64,000 nucleotides of DNA, from assembly GCA_963971225.1 (NCBI GenBank), contig OZ020268.1, positions 38,013,348 to 38,077,347 on the forward strand, read 5' to 3'. This DNA comes from Melieria omissa (lineage: Eukaryota > Arthropoda > Insecta > Diptera > Ulidiidae). Positions 24,336 through 35,311 of this stretch are shown here, piece after piece; the stretch's first letter is position 1; each line of letters begins with the position of its first letter. The notes below the pieces were generated by a model. It had not been told where the DNA came from. It searched no databases and was given only the letters and a program-made list of their open reading frames with translations. The translations under genes and the position numbers were made by a program.

Positions 24336-24925
24336 GAAATCAATTATGGAAGAGAAAGAGACTACTTGTACTAACAAAATTGAAGTGATTACTTTAAATC
24401 GTATTAGAAATTCATTAAAAATGCAATTCAATCAATTCATAGAGAAACATTCATCAATCTCGCTGAATCCATATCAACTAAACCATAAACTAAACGATAT
24501 TGGTAATTTTATATCAAATATACGAACATGCGAGGGATGTTTGATAAGTGAGTGACAACACTTCAACACTTTCGGCACTTTCGAAATCAATTATGGAAGA
24601 GAAAGAGACTAACAAAATGGAAGTGTTAACTTTAAATCGTATTTTACAAAAAAATCAATTCATATTGAAAAATTCATCAATCTCGCTGAATCCATACCAA
24701 GCAAGACGAGGGCTGTTTGATAAGTTAGTAACAATTCAAGCGAAATGTATGATAAGTTAGTGATAATAACACAGAAGAGATTATTTTACAAAGCCATCAA
24801 TTCATATTGAAACATTCATCAATCTCGCTAAATTCATATCAAGCAAACCAATCGTATTAAACAAAACCATTTACACTAATTTGACATCAAATATATGAAC
24901 TTACAAAGACTGTTTGATACCTTAA
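24336..24925 (+). repeat. Imperfect tandem repeat, about 230-bp unit, 2.5-3 copies
   Basis: The blocks GAAATCAATTATGGAAGAG (24,336 and 24,582) and ATTCATCAATCTCGCTGAAT (24,449, 24,672 and 24,814 with variation) recur in the same order. The first two copies each begin a short ATG frame with related peptides (MEEKETT.. and MEEKETN.., both continuing to SSISLNPYQ). The third copy lacks the ATG part. Confidence 0.7.
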
Positions 24926-25510
24926 TGACTTTTTAAAATATAATATATTAGTTATATTATTTCAAATGCAACAGTGGTAATGTCAACTGAATAGACTACT
25001 GTCAAATTTTGAGCAAAATGCGTCTATAGTTTGAGTTTCAAAGCCATTGCAAGCAGGCAGCCTTACGAATTTCACCAAAAATTAAAAAAAAACATGGAAT
25101 TTCGTGGGCTCATCTGTTTTATTTATGTGGCCAAAAGCAACAATTGCTTAATATCCTTTTTAGACAGATAAATACATTGAGGCACTTTAGTTCCTAATTG
25201 AGTTTATCGCTTTTACCATTCACACACCTCAGTTTAACTGTTATCGAAAATGTTATCGAACATGTTTTGACAGAGGGAAGGTTTGTTTCTTTTTATGTAT
25301 AAAAAAGGTTCCTAAATACATTTTTTGAACATTTAGTAATATTTACTTAACATCCCTGCGGATGCACACAACTTTTAAACGAAATTTCATAGCAAACAAA
25401 TGCTTACAAACATCTTTCGCTGCTGTCCGTTTCTCAATTTGGTTTTGGTTCCGTCAATTGTGAATTAATTTTTTATCAATAACAGCACAAGACAGGGTTG
25501 CATGGCGAAT
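24926..25510. other. Non-coding stretch, nothing recognised
   Basis: AT-rich, with only short frames. I see no repeat or domain signature. Confidence 0.4.
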
Positions 25511-25562
25511 CGACAGTTACAGTTATAGTTACAGTTATAGTTTAGTTTAGTTCATTAAGTCT

Positions 25563-25778
25563 ATGGATAAGATCCTTAAAGCAACTAAAGCCATTTTGGA
25601 ACTAACTAAACACATTTTGAAACTCGATCTAGGAAGTACAAAGCCTAAGAAAGGTCGAAGCAGCTTTGATGAAATCCGAAAGTTTTCTGAATATTCAAAT
25701 ACAGAGAACGACCTACATTCCTCCATAGGAGAGATCGAAAGACAAAAGACTCCAGCAACAACGGACAATCAACTCTAG
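25563..25778 (+). CDS. Small open frame, 71 aa, unknown
   Basis: An ATG frame of 71 codons, MDKILKATKAILELTKHIL onward, with an amphipathic lysine-rich N-terminal helix and a charged C-terminal half (SSFDEIRKFSEYSNTEND, then a stop after TDNQL). Codon composition is more even than in neighbouring low-complexity frames. It is preceded by a short direct repeat (ACAGTTATAGTT, 25,512-25,545). I do not recognise it. It could be a remnant of a transposon gag-like gene or chance. Confidence 0.15.
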   Translation: MDKILKATKAILELTKHILKLDLGSTKPKKGRSSFDEIRKFSEYSNTENDLHSSIGEIERQKTPATTDNQL

Positions 25779-28539
25779 CACCCATGAGATCAAACAATAC
25801 ACTGAGTATTATTCTTAAATATTCAAGCATTTTAAATTTTAAATATTTAATCTTATTAATTAATCAGGGTGGCATCAGTTAGGCGAGTCACACGAACCCT
25901 TTTAACCCTTTCGTTACATCTTCTAATTGCTGAATAAAAAAACTGAATAAAATGTGAATCCTTTAATCGATTAAAGAAAAAAAACAACAAACTTGAATGC
26001 TGTCGCATGCCAACAAAAAAAGGAAAAAAAGCTAACAAAACTGCCTTCACAGTTCTTATGATTTGCTGATTGTGAAGCGTTTGCATACTTGATTTGCATT
26101 ACAGAAAAAACCAAAAATGTTGAATGTCCACAAAAGTTTCTGATAGCAAAATCCACAAAATCCAAATACTCCATCAGCCACTGAAAATAAATTGAAATGT
26201 CAAATGTAAACTGTGAATTCCATACCTCAAAATAGTTTTTGCTTAAAAGTTTCTAATAATTTCCATTCGTTTACTTATTCTATCAGCTTTCACATCGCTA
26301 GCGTATTTTCCGTCTTTCTGTTTCAGCGAAGAAAGTGATGGCAAAGTAAATGAACCAAAAAAAAGTTACACAAAAGAGTGAAGTAAATGAACCCAAACAT
26401 TTCCAAATAAGAGTAAAGTAAATAAACCCAAAAAAGTTACGCGTAATTATCCGTAAACTAAGCTATGAAAAATTATATCAGTTTACATTAGGATTGTTAG
26501 GTTAGGTTGAAGTGGTAACACAAAGAATTATCTTATTGTATTATCACATTGGGACGGGGAGTCTTCTCAATTACAAACCTTGCTCTCCCACTCATGTTTA
26601 AAGATAAAAGTTTAGTATGGAACGAGCAACTTGAAATTGTTTTTCTTTTACCGGCCAGAAACGGACATTGACATAAAGTTTGAGACCATTTCGTCTTCTC
26701 ATTCAAAACGACATCCATTGATAACCATTTTTGCCATTTGATTTTGATAATCGACTACAATTCTAACATTGGGTCGAAGCCAAAGCCGAAGGTGTATAAC
26801 TTAATTGAATTCGAGGTTTAAACTGAATTTAAACTTCATTTAAATTTGACTAAAAAAATCTATTTCATGTTTAAACTAAGTTTAATTAATCTTGCTGACG
26901 AGTATACTCAACATAAACAATTAAGGGGTTAAACAAGCACTAAGATGATTCAACGCCCTTTGTTCCATTGTTTCAATGGTTAAACAAAACAAGTTAATGA
27001 ACCGAGATTTGCTTTAAAGTTGCTAATCAGCCAACCACAATTAGTGAGTTCCGTGATTACGGAATCCCCTCAGATTGTTGTTGTTTAAAGGCCGCAGCCA
27101 GCACTCATTTGGTCGACTATTTATATTCTTATTACAATTTTTTTCAAATAAAAAAACTACAAGCTTTTCAATAACAATAAAAATGTTGAGATTAGCTAAT
27201 AAAAATGTCACCATGACTCAGACAAAGTAAGTGTGAGAACTCACTCAGCATACCATACATATATACACATTTGTTGTTATGTACGTATGTGGTATTGTAA
27301 ATTTCATAAATCTTTATTACACTTTGCTTTCCGCATTTGCTTCCGAATATGGCAAAAGTACGTCAACTCATATTTCAAGCGATTTAAATTTGTACTTCAC
27401 TCATGCAAAATTGGGATTTCAGAAAAAATGAGTTCATTCATGTGAGAATGAAGGCGAAAATGCACATTGTTTTTAGTTCATAAATAATGTCAACGCTAAA
27501 TTATGTCGTCAAATATTTCCAACAACTTTTGCTGCCACACACACATTGCGCGTTTGTATAAAACTTTCATTTATTTAAGTGCAGTTAAGTAAGAGTAAGT
27601 ACGAGTATGTATGTAGCTGACTAAAATCTGTATGTAGTTGACATGTCAACAATACGTTGGAAATGTATGAAAATGGTAGAATTCAATTGTGCAGGTAATG
27701 TATGTTGTTGAGAGTGGGTTGTGTTGGAAAATTAAGCGGTAAAAAATGTTTCGAAAATGTTTTGGTGGAGGTGAATTTTGAAGGAAATGCTTTGATTTAG
27801 ATTTGATGGGAAATTTCAATCAAGTTTAGCGTAAAATGTCTCATTTTGACAGCTTATGTTGGGTTATTATAAGTTTATCATACTGAAATACATAACAGTT
27901 CTTCAAACTTCAAAAATATTTAACTGGCTTTAAGTTATAAATCAGAAATATGGTTCGCCTTATTGTGGAACTCTTCATCTTTACACAAATGTAGTAAAAG
28001 TTGCCAATATTCCATGAAAACCCCGATTAATGCACGAGCACATTAACAACAGTAGCGACAAAACTGCATCTGTCCACATGTGGACTCAAAACGTTCTTAT
28101 TAATCAATTATTTTGACGACTAAAAGACTACACAGTGGTCACAGTTGCCAGCATTGGAACTATTGATATTTCGTAGGCAACAAAACCAAAGCAATTTACC
28201 TTACTTTTTCAAAAACGCAATTTTTATGGTGTTTTTCTTGCTTTAAATTGTTTATTTTTGTGGTTATGTTGCTGTCGCTGTCATTGTAATCAAGTAACTG
28301 ACTACACGACGACCGTTAAGACCAACGCCATCTTGTAGTTGTTTGGCCCTTTAGCTGCCGTCTTCAATATGTTCGATACATAAATCAGATTGTGGTCTTC
28401 AATGTGTTTGTTCCATAAATTAGATTGATTGAAGTGTTAAGCTAAACAAATTTTTTTATTTTTTTTTAATCACTCAACTGTTTAATTAGAAGAGCTAGCG
28501 ACCTGAAATAAAGTTCAGTTTGTCGTACAATTCTGCTTA
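25779..28539. other. AT-rich non-coding stretch
   Basis: No gene supported. A GGTTAGGTTGAAGTGG motif at about 26,501-26,515 matches one near 8475. 26,815-26,892 carries TTTAAACT-rich repeat family C, which also occurs at 44,395-44,480. Confidence 0.45.
26815..26892 (+). repeat. TTTAAACT-rich dispersed repeat, family C copy 1
   Basis: Blocks GTTTAAACT, TTTAAACTTC, AATTTGACTA and ATTTCATGTTTAAACT occur in the same order at 44,395-44,480. No terminal repeat or duplication could be defined. Confidence 0.5.
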
Positions 28540-28554
28540 TTTAAAAAAAATGGA

Positions 28555-28975
28555 TTAAAATTTACAAATATCCTTTGCGGAATCTAATTAAATCAAACTT
28601 CAAAGGTGATTTTGAGACAAGTAGATTTTACAAAATCATTCAGCTGCTTATAACTTCTACACTAGAAGTTAGTACATAGAATTTTCTAATTTTTACAAAA
28701 TTACATTTTCACCCAATTAAATCAAAGTTCAAAAGTGATTTGAAAATAATCGATATTTTAAAATTATTCAACTGCAAAATCATTCATCTGTTTATAACTT
28801 CTAAACTAGAAGTCACAGCCACCTCAAATATGAAACAACTGGTAGTATAATTTTTTTAATTTTTACAAAATTATATTTTTAACCAATTAAATCAAAGTTC
28901 AAGAGTGATTTGAAAAAAATTCAATATTTTAAAATTATTCAACTGCCTATAACTTCTAAACTTAATGGTCTAATA
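28555..28975 (+). repeat. Tandem repeat, about 150-180 bp unit, nearly three copies
   Basis: The blocks CAATTAAATCAAAGTTCAA and TATAACTTCTAAACTAGAAG recur with TTTTACAAAATTA between them, near 28,580-28,665, 28,715-28,815 and 28,880-28,960. Copies are diverged. No coding content is seen. Confidence 0.65.
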
Positions 28976-29033
28976 AGCTGTGGCATAACATTTCTGGTCG
29001 TAGAACTCTTAAGCTGTTCAAAAACTTTCTTAA

Positions 29034-29535
29034 CCCTTTCGCTATTTTGTTGCCATATGGCGCATTGCTACTTTGTGTACGTCTGAACCCACTGTGGTTT
29101 CAAGAATACATTTTTCGTTGGAGCTTGGAATAGTTTGAAGTTTTAGGAAAAATACGAAATTAATAAACTGAATATTTAAGTTTAAAGAAGAGAAGTATAC
29201 ACGTTTTTTTAATGGTATATCTTGACATAGTAAAGTAAGAAGAAGCAGAAAACTTTAGATAACTTTTTAATTTGACGTTTTCTTTCAATTTAGATACTTC
29301 TTTACTTCTAATTTTGGCTAAAGTTAATGGAAAAATATTCAAATTTTCGTTATGCGTAAAAAGTTTTATGTTTAAGTAATTATTACAGCCACATAGATGT
29401 AGTTGCTCTCATAGAAAAACACTCTAAAATACAGGGTTCGAGTATAAAAATGCAAAAATTTCTTTTGAAATAAAAGCCTAAAAGGTAAAGTTTAAAATTT
29501 TAACTTTTCCCAGTAAAAACCCTGTAGCGAAAGGG
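29034..29535 (-). mobile_element. TTAA-MITE family B, complete copy (piggyBac-like)
   Basis: The ends are CCCTTTCGCTA and, reverse-complemented, CCCTTTCGCTA, an 11-bp perfect terminal inverted repeat. TTAA flanks each end (29,030-29,033 and 29,536-29,539). TTAA duplication with CCC...GGG termini is the hallmark of piggyBac-superfamily insertion. The interior (502 bp) is non-coding and is shared with copies at 6229, 34,849 and 51,554. Confidence 0.8.
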
Positions 29536-30084
29536 TTAATGGTGGTAAATTTCCAGGGGTAAACTAATTCATTTTATCGAAGTTGATGAGTAAAGTGGAC
29601 TAGCGACATGTAACATGATTCATTATGTGTTAAATTTATTAAATGAAATTTTATGAATTTTTAAACGAACAGATTTTCTATCTTTTATCTGTTTTGTTTT
29701 TTTAATTAGTCTAAGAATTCATTCTGTAGACCGAATAAATAAATAAATAAAACTAGCTTCATCGAGGTTTACATTGAATTTTTTTGCCAGCAATAAACAC
29801 ATTTCAAAACTGTTGTAAAATGTAGAAAACTGACTAAGCTATCAGAAGCGAAAAGTGCGCAGGTGAGCATTTTAGGCAAAGTTAAAAAAGAAATGTCTTT
29901 CTCTTTTCAAAGTACCAACTAAAGAGCTGCGCAAGCACTATAAAAATGACTTGCAAGCCATCGCTGTGCTTTCAAATACTGCCGCTCTTCTTCACTTTCA
30001 CTACAAAACAAGCACTGCAGTGAAGGAAGCTTTTGATATTCATACAAATACTGCACGAAACGACAATAGAACTTCAAGCACCTT

Positions 30085-30250
30085 GAAGTATAGAACAACA
30101 CTGAAGTAGAACAACATTGAAGTAGAACAACACCGGAATAGAACAACACTGAAGTAGAACAATACTGCAGTGGAACAACACGGAAGTAGAACAACACTGA
30201 AGTAGAACAACACTGAAGTAGAACAAGACTGAAGTGCAGCACTGAAGTAG
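30085..30250 (+). repeat. 16-bp minisatellite inside the hAT element
   Basis: Units of the form ACACTGAAGTAGAACA repeat about ten times with small variations (CCGGAATAGAAC, TACTGCAGTGGAAC). On the minus strand it keeps several frames open as VLFYFSVVLLQCCS-type repeats, which are not real proteins. Confidence 0.85.
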
Positions 30251-30417
30251 AACATTTTCAAGCATACGGTGTTTTGTTTTGCACGATCGGAGTAGCTGAT
30301 GTTTGTTTTTGATATTTTGTATGGAATCTGGGCTGCATTTCAAGCATTACAACAACATTAATGTAAAAAAAACGCAGCTTTAAAACATGTTTTTTCGATA
30401 TTTATTTAAGTCGGTTT

Positions 30418-30515
30418 CACTCGTTGTGAAGTAGAAGTTCTGTTTCACACGGTGTGAAGTAGAAGTTCTGCTTCACACGGTGTGAAGTAGAAGTTCTACT
30501 TCACTCCGTGTGCTT
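30418..30515. repeat. Palindromic 28-bp repeat, about three copies, inside the hAT element
   Basis: Three successive units built on GTGAAGTAGAAGTTCT followed by GCTTCACACGG. Each unit is itself a near-perfect inverted repeat (GTGAAGTAGAA against TTCTGCTTCAC), so the block can form hairpins or a cruciform. The GAAGTAGAA core is shared with the minisatellite 170 bp upstream. Confidence 0.8.
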
Positions 30516-30766
30516 GCTATGATTTACCGTTACTTAACCTCATTATAGCTTTCTGTTTTGATGTTTTGTTTCGCAACAGAACACAAGCACTGTCGCTGCT
30601 GTAGCGAAAAGGTTTTGGAATGATGCAGTGCTTGCTTTGTCGCAGAATAGAACTATTGAGAATTTGATTTTGCTGTCATTGCGGCACTGAAGTACAGTAC
30701 TTGACAGTACTGTGCAGTAGTGAAGTGTGCCAAATAGAACATTTTGTGCAGCTCTTTAGTACCAAC

Positions 30767-32445
30767 ATTCCTCATACAACAAACAATAAGATAAACAAAA
30801 CTTTGACAGTTGCACTACCTTTATTTCTATTACACAATGATTTACCTAAAGTTCAGTTGAAGTCATCATCGACCCACTGTTAACTTTGTTTCAAACTTAA
30901 GTTTTCAAGCAAAAACCAAAATTAAAGAAATTAAAACCAAAAATAAATCATTTCAAGTTTTAACTTTGTGTCAAACTTAAGTTTTCAACCAATTTGACTT
31001 ATTAGTGAAACAAAGTACAAAAGATGCCATAACTAACTTCAATTAATTTCATAATAAATTTGCTCGCATTAAAATTGCGCGTGACAGGCCTCTGCAGGAA
31101 AGACTTCTAAACGAACTCGGCATATTTTCCCTGCCGAAAGTCTTAAGTGTGCTTAAGTCGCATTTATCGGCAGCGATTCGGCAACAACGGCACAACAATT
31201 CACATACGTTCGTACGTATGGCAGCTTTAGCACTCACAGCGCCTGACAGGCAGACATTGGTTTGGTTTGGTTTGGCAATTTTGGAAGGCGTCAGTTTTGG
31301 ACGTGCCAACCAAAGTTACAATGGCCAAGTTTAATTGTGCGCAATCTTCGCGAAAACATCGCAACGAAGCCGTGAACAGTTGTCGGGCAGTGCGAAATAC
31401 AGTCACGCGCCTGTTTTGGTCTTTTCCACTAAATAAGCCAATTCAATTTTCGCTCTTAATTAACGAACCAATCACACACACACACGCACAAATATTTATG
31501 AACATATTTGTACAAAAATATATTAAAGTGCATGTCAACAAAAGAGTATTTAAGTTTGTTTTTTTTTTTTTGTTAATATTTTTAAGCTGCTACGCGTATT
31601 TTTGAAAGCAAAATTCATTTGGGCATCGGCTACAACAACAGCGTCGTCTCAATGATATCACCATTTCGCTTGCGCTTTCAACGTTTTCTTCGCTCAAGTT
31701 TTGTTGTTAAATATTGGCAATAAATTAGAATTAATACGTTAAGTATATTTTTAATTTTAATTCCATTAGGGACTTTTATCGTTGTGAAATTGTTGGCGTC
31801 TGTGTGGTGATTGTGGTAGCAGTTGTTGTTGTTGTTGCTATAGACGCCACCACTGCGAATTTGATAAGCGAATTGAGGCGCGATTGATGTTATTTCCGCG
31901 TGTGTGTGTATGTGTGTGTCTAGTGTGACCCAGCAGAAATGCTGACGATTTTTGAAATCCCTTGCGATCGTAACAACTTACTGCCAGAGCAACAGCTTAT
32001 TTAATCGATTATGAGAAATGTATAGAGTAGTAACATATTTCTAGATTATTCTTTCGCTCATTTGTAATGCAATGGTTAAGATACTTATTTGACTAATTAC
32101 TGATGATGCAAAGAGGAATGGGAGAATGCTGACATCACACGTTTGAATTATTCATTCACTTACAAGCAATGTGTAAATGCCAATTATTTTGATTCCACAC
32201 TGTTAGACACAACCAGCAATAAACCAAATTAAAGAAAATGAATCCTGTTGAAACATACGTGTAGTCGTTCGCGTGTGAAAGTTTGAAGTGTCAAGTGATC
32301 AAGTTAATAAAATCGTAAGAACTACTTAACTATAATTTAAGTATTTGAAATTCATTAAATAATCAGTTACGGTTTGTCTCATCAGTGCTGCAAAGAGCTG
32401 TTGTCAGAGACAATCAGCTGTAGAACAAAAAGCTAATGATAGTAT
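30767..32445. other. Non-coding stretch with GC-richer segment 31,050-31,460
   Basis: 31,050-31,460 is GC-richer with overlapping frames on both strands. CA/CACA and TTG runs follow near 31,476-31,490 and 31,822-31,838. No domain is recognised. It could be regulatory. Confidence 0.4.
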
Positions 32446-32828
32446 TGTAACGATAAGACAGTCGTTCGCTGTGCAAAGCAACCCTGTCGCTACGCGTCGT
32501 GCTATAATTCAATCTGGTAACGACGGCCGCGATGATAAGGAAAACTTTTAGGCCAACCTGGCAATGATGGAAACCTTTAAGCCACTCCGGAATGTGCGAG
32601 AACGATCTGCGCGATGGCCGGACAGGTATAAAAGGCAGCCGGATGCGGCGCAGCGAGTCAGTCTGATTTTGACTAGTGAAGGTGCCACACGGAGCAATTA
32701 AGCAAATAATTAAGTGTAAAGACAGTGAAGTGTAAAAGTGTCAAATAAAGTGATTGTTTGTTATTGACTGCGTTTGGATAGTTAAAGTTGTTTGATTTTC
32801 AAATTGCACAATCCAGTGATACGTAACA
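32446..32828 (+). mobile_element. LTR-like copy 2, 383 bp
   Basis: TGTAACGATAAGACAG at the left and CGTAACA at the right match the ends of 8598-8985. TATAAAA (32,627-32,633) and AATAAA (32,744-32,749) lie at equivalent places. No target duplication is evident and no internal retrotransposon coding region adjoins it. It is a diverged second copy of the same LTR family. Confidence 0.65.
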
Positions 32829-33329
32829 GCCCACTAGACCTAGTATTAGTAACAGTATTATTTGGTACATAAGTGTTGTACATTAAATTTATTATTACTT
32901 TTCTAATTATAACCAAAATCATATTTTCCTTTTTTGAAATTTTAATGTTTGTTCTTTTCAGAAGCAGTTAAACAAGGCAACGAGACGTTCTTTTTGCAGC
33001 CATTAAAGAAGGGATTGAGGGAAACGAAAGACAAGCAAATATTTTTTAATAAATATTTGAATTTTTTATATTTGTATTTTTCCGATGAATAGGTTTTTAT
33101 TAACAGAAACTAAATGAAAAAAGTTGATTATATATAAGTCACACGTTACTTAATTTATTTCCTAGAAATTATTATTCATTGAAAGTCCTCATAGTCGGAC
33201 ACTCACCGTCGCAATATTTTTGTCCGGTTATGGTAGATGTTCGCTTATGGGGGAAGGGGAGTTTAATTCAAGTGTTTCTGTCGTTTAGCAGGAGTCTTTT
33301 TGGAACATCCGTCTCCCCAACATAGCAAG

Positions 33330-34161
33330 CGTTTTCCAGGCGGGAGTGCTGTTAGGGAAGCGTGCAGGATGGCATTGGCAGACACATCCTACAAAAGCCA
33401 CATCACTATACTTTCCGACAGCCTATCCACGATTAGGGCACTGGGGTCATCGGGTCACTAGTGCGGGAGAGCAGGAAGCTCATCACAGAGCTAGCTCATA
33501 GGTACAGAGTTACCCTGATATGGGTGCCAGGGTACATTGAATGTCGAATTTTTAACGTGAGTTCCGCCACAGTGTGGCCTAACCCCACGGTGCTCAAAAG
33601 CATAGCGTATCAAAATTAAGCGTTGATAAGCGCCCCGAGACTCTAGCTCCCGGTACCAATTGGGATAATGTAAATGGGACATTACCCCTCCTTAGTAGGG
33701 GGGTGCCAGGGCACAATAACATTGAAGGGAACGAAAGAGCCGATGAACTAGCTCGAAGAGGCTTCGCTCTTGATGAAAGCGAGGCGTTGACGGTTCACAC
33801 CCCACTGGGCTCCATCAAGAGCGAGGTCTCGAAGGACTTCTTCGCCAAAGTCAACACTAGATGGCAGAGGATGGAATCCTGTAAAACCAGCAGACTACTT
33901 TGGCCAACGGCATTCATCACTGGCCATTGGCCCATTGGAGAGCATGCGACACAAATAGGGATCCCATACAATACCAGCTGTCACAGCTGTAAAAACGCGG
34001 ACAAGAAGGAAACCGTATACCACTTCCTTTGCGACTGCGCGGCGCTATCAAAAAGGAGATGGAAAACGCTAGAAAAACCGACATTTCAGAATTTCGAAGA
34101 GATAGCAAAGTGCAGTGTATACTCGCTACTCTCTTTCATTAACCTCTCGGACTGGATATAG
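33330..34161 (+). pseudogene. Non-LTR retrotransposon RNase H and C-terminal region, interrupted
   Basis: Upstream the DNA encodes LSDSLSTIRALGSSGH-like RNase H sequence and a VTLIWVPG segment. After an intervening block the frame continues VPGHNNIEGNERADELARRG, then FITGHWPIGEHATQIGI, CHSCKNADKKETVYHFLCDC and ends SLLSFINLSDWI stop at 34,159-34,161. This is RNase H plus the terminal zinc knuckle (C-x2-C-x8-H-x4-C) of a LINE. A segment of about 165-170 bp (about 33,534-33,700) interrupts it between two copies of GGTGCCAGGG. Confidence 0.65.
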
Positions 34162-34848
34162 AAGATATATATGGATATATAAATATATAGTCCAGAAGAC
34201 ATCACACAGTATACCCTAGTGTTCCTACCGGGAATAGTGGTATCAAAACGGCGCCAACGCGCTAATTGGATGATGGAACATCGCCACTTGAACCAACCAA
34301 CCAAACCAAGTTTCATTGCTGTGCGACTTATAGTTCAGTGGAATATTTAGGTCACACAAAATTTGCCACGTCCCTTGTTCAACGCCCATTAAATTTTACC
34401 AGTAGAATGACTCATCTATGGGACGACGGGGTACTAAATTTCAGTGTTGTACAACTTAAAATTTCGAAGATATTCCCTTATAAAGATTTGGCTTGTATGG
34501 GTAGTTGCCACGCCCCCTGGTCCAATACTCGCCCCATTCCCTTCGTCGAAGGACATGACTAAATAGTAAGTTCGTAGTGAGTTTAATTGATGTGTGACTT
34601 ATGGTTTCAAAGTTATCGTCTGAAAATGTTCAGAATTCACGGTCAAACATGGCAGGGATTCTCCGACTTTTGCAATAGATTTTCCGGGGTTTTCTTTTCT
34701 CATAAACCTGAACTAACTCAAGACGAATTCAACAAAGAAAACCCCATGGAAATCGGCCGGTCCGTTCGAGCATGATGCGCTTACACACATACATCCACTT
34801 TCTTTTATGCATATATAGAAGAAGAAGAAGATGAAGCTGTCCGATTAA

Positions 34849-35311
34849 CCCTTTCGCTACAGGTTTTTACTGGCGAAAGATAACATTTTAAATGTTTATA
34901 CTCGAGCCCTGTACTTTAGAGTGTTTTTCTATAAGAGCAACCACATCGTTTTGGCTGTAATAATTACTTAAAAATAAAACTTTTTACGCATAACGAAAAT
35001 TTGAATATTTTTTCATTTATTTCAGCCAAAATTAAAAAATAAATATATCTAAATTGAAAGAAAACGTAAAATCAAAAAGGTTCTCTAATTTGTTTCTGCT
35101 TCTTCTTCCTCTACTATGTCAAGATATACTATTAAAAAAACGTGTATACTTCTCTTCTTTAAACTTTAATACTCAGTTTATTAATTTCGTATTTTTCCTA
35201 AAACTTCAAACTATTCTAAGGACCAACGAAAAAATCTATTCTTGCAATCATTGAGGATGCAGACGTCCACGAAATAGCATTTTGCCATATGGCAAAAAAA
35301 TAGCAAACGGG
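34849..35311 (+). mobile_element. TTAA-MITE family B, near-complete copy
   Basis: It begins TTAA/CCCTTTCGCTA (TTAA at 34,845-34,848) and ends TAGCAAACGGG with TTTAA after it, so the right terminal repeat is diverged. The interior is colinear with 29,034-29,535 in the opposite orientation. Confidence 0.75.

Larger units (their letters stand above)
29920..30758. mobile_element. hAT-type non-autonomous element, 839 bp
   Basis: The ends are TAAAGAGCTGCGCAA and, reverse-complemented, TAAAGAGCTGCACAA, a 15-bp terminal inverted repeat with one mismatch. GTACCAAC is duplicated on both sides (29,912-29,919 and 30,759-30,766). The 8-bp length and the T at position 2 with A at position 7 fit the known hAT target preference nTnnnnAn. 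No transposase is encoded. The interior contains the two repeat blocks annotated separately. Confidence 0.8.

Noticed and set aside
30040..30343. Minus-strand frames with VLFYFSVVLLQ repeats that look like membrane proteins
   Set aside because: Generated by the 16-bp minisatellite inside the hAT element; three frames are open at once.
30418..30515. CRISPR-like array of short repeats
   Set aside because: No spacers between the units, eukaryotic context and location inside a transposon.
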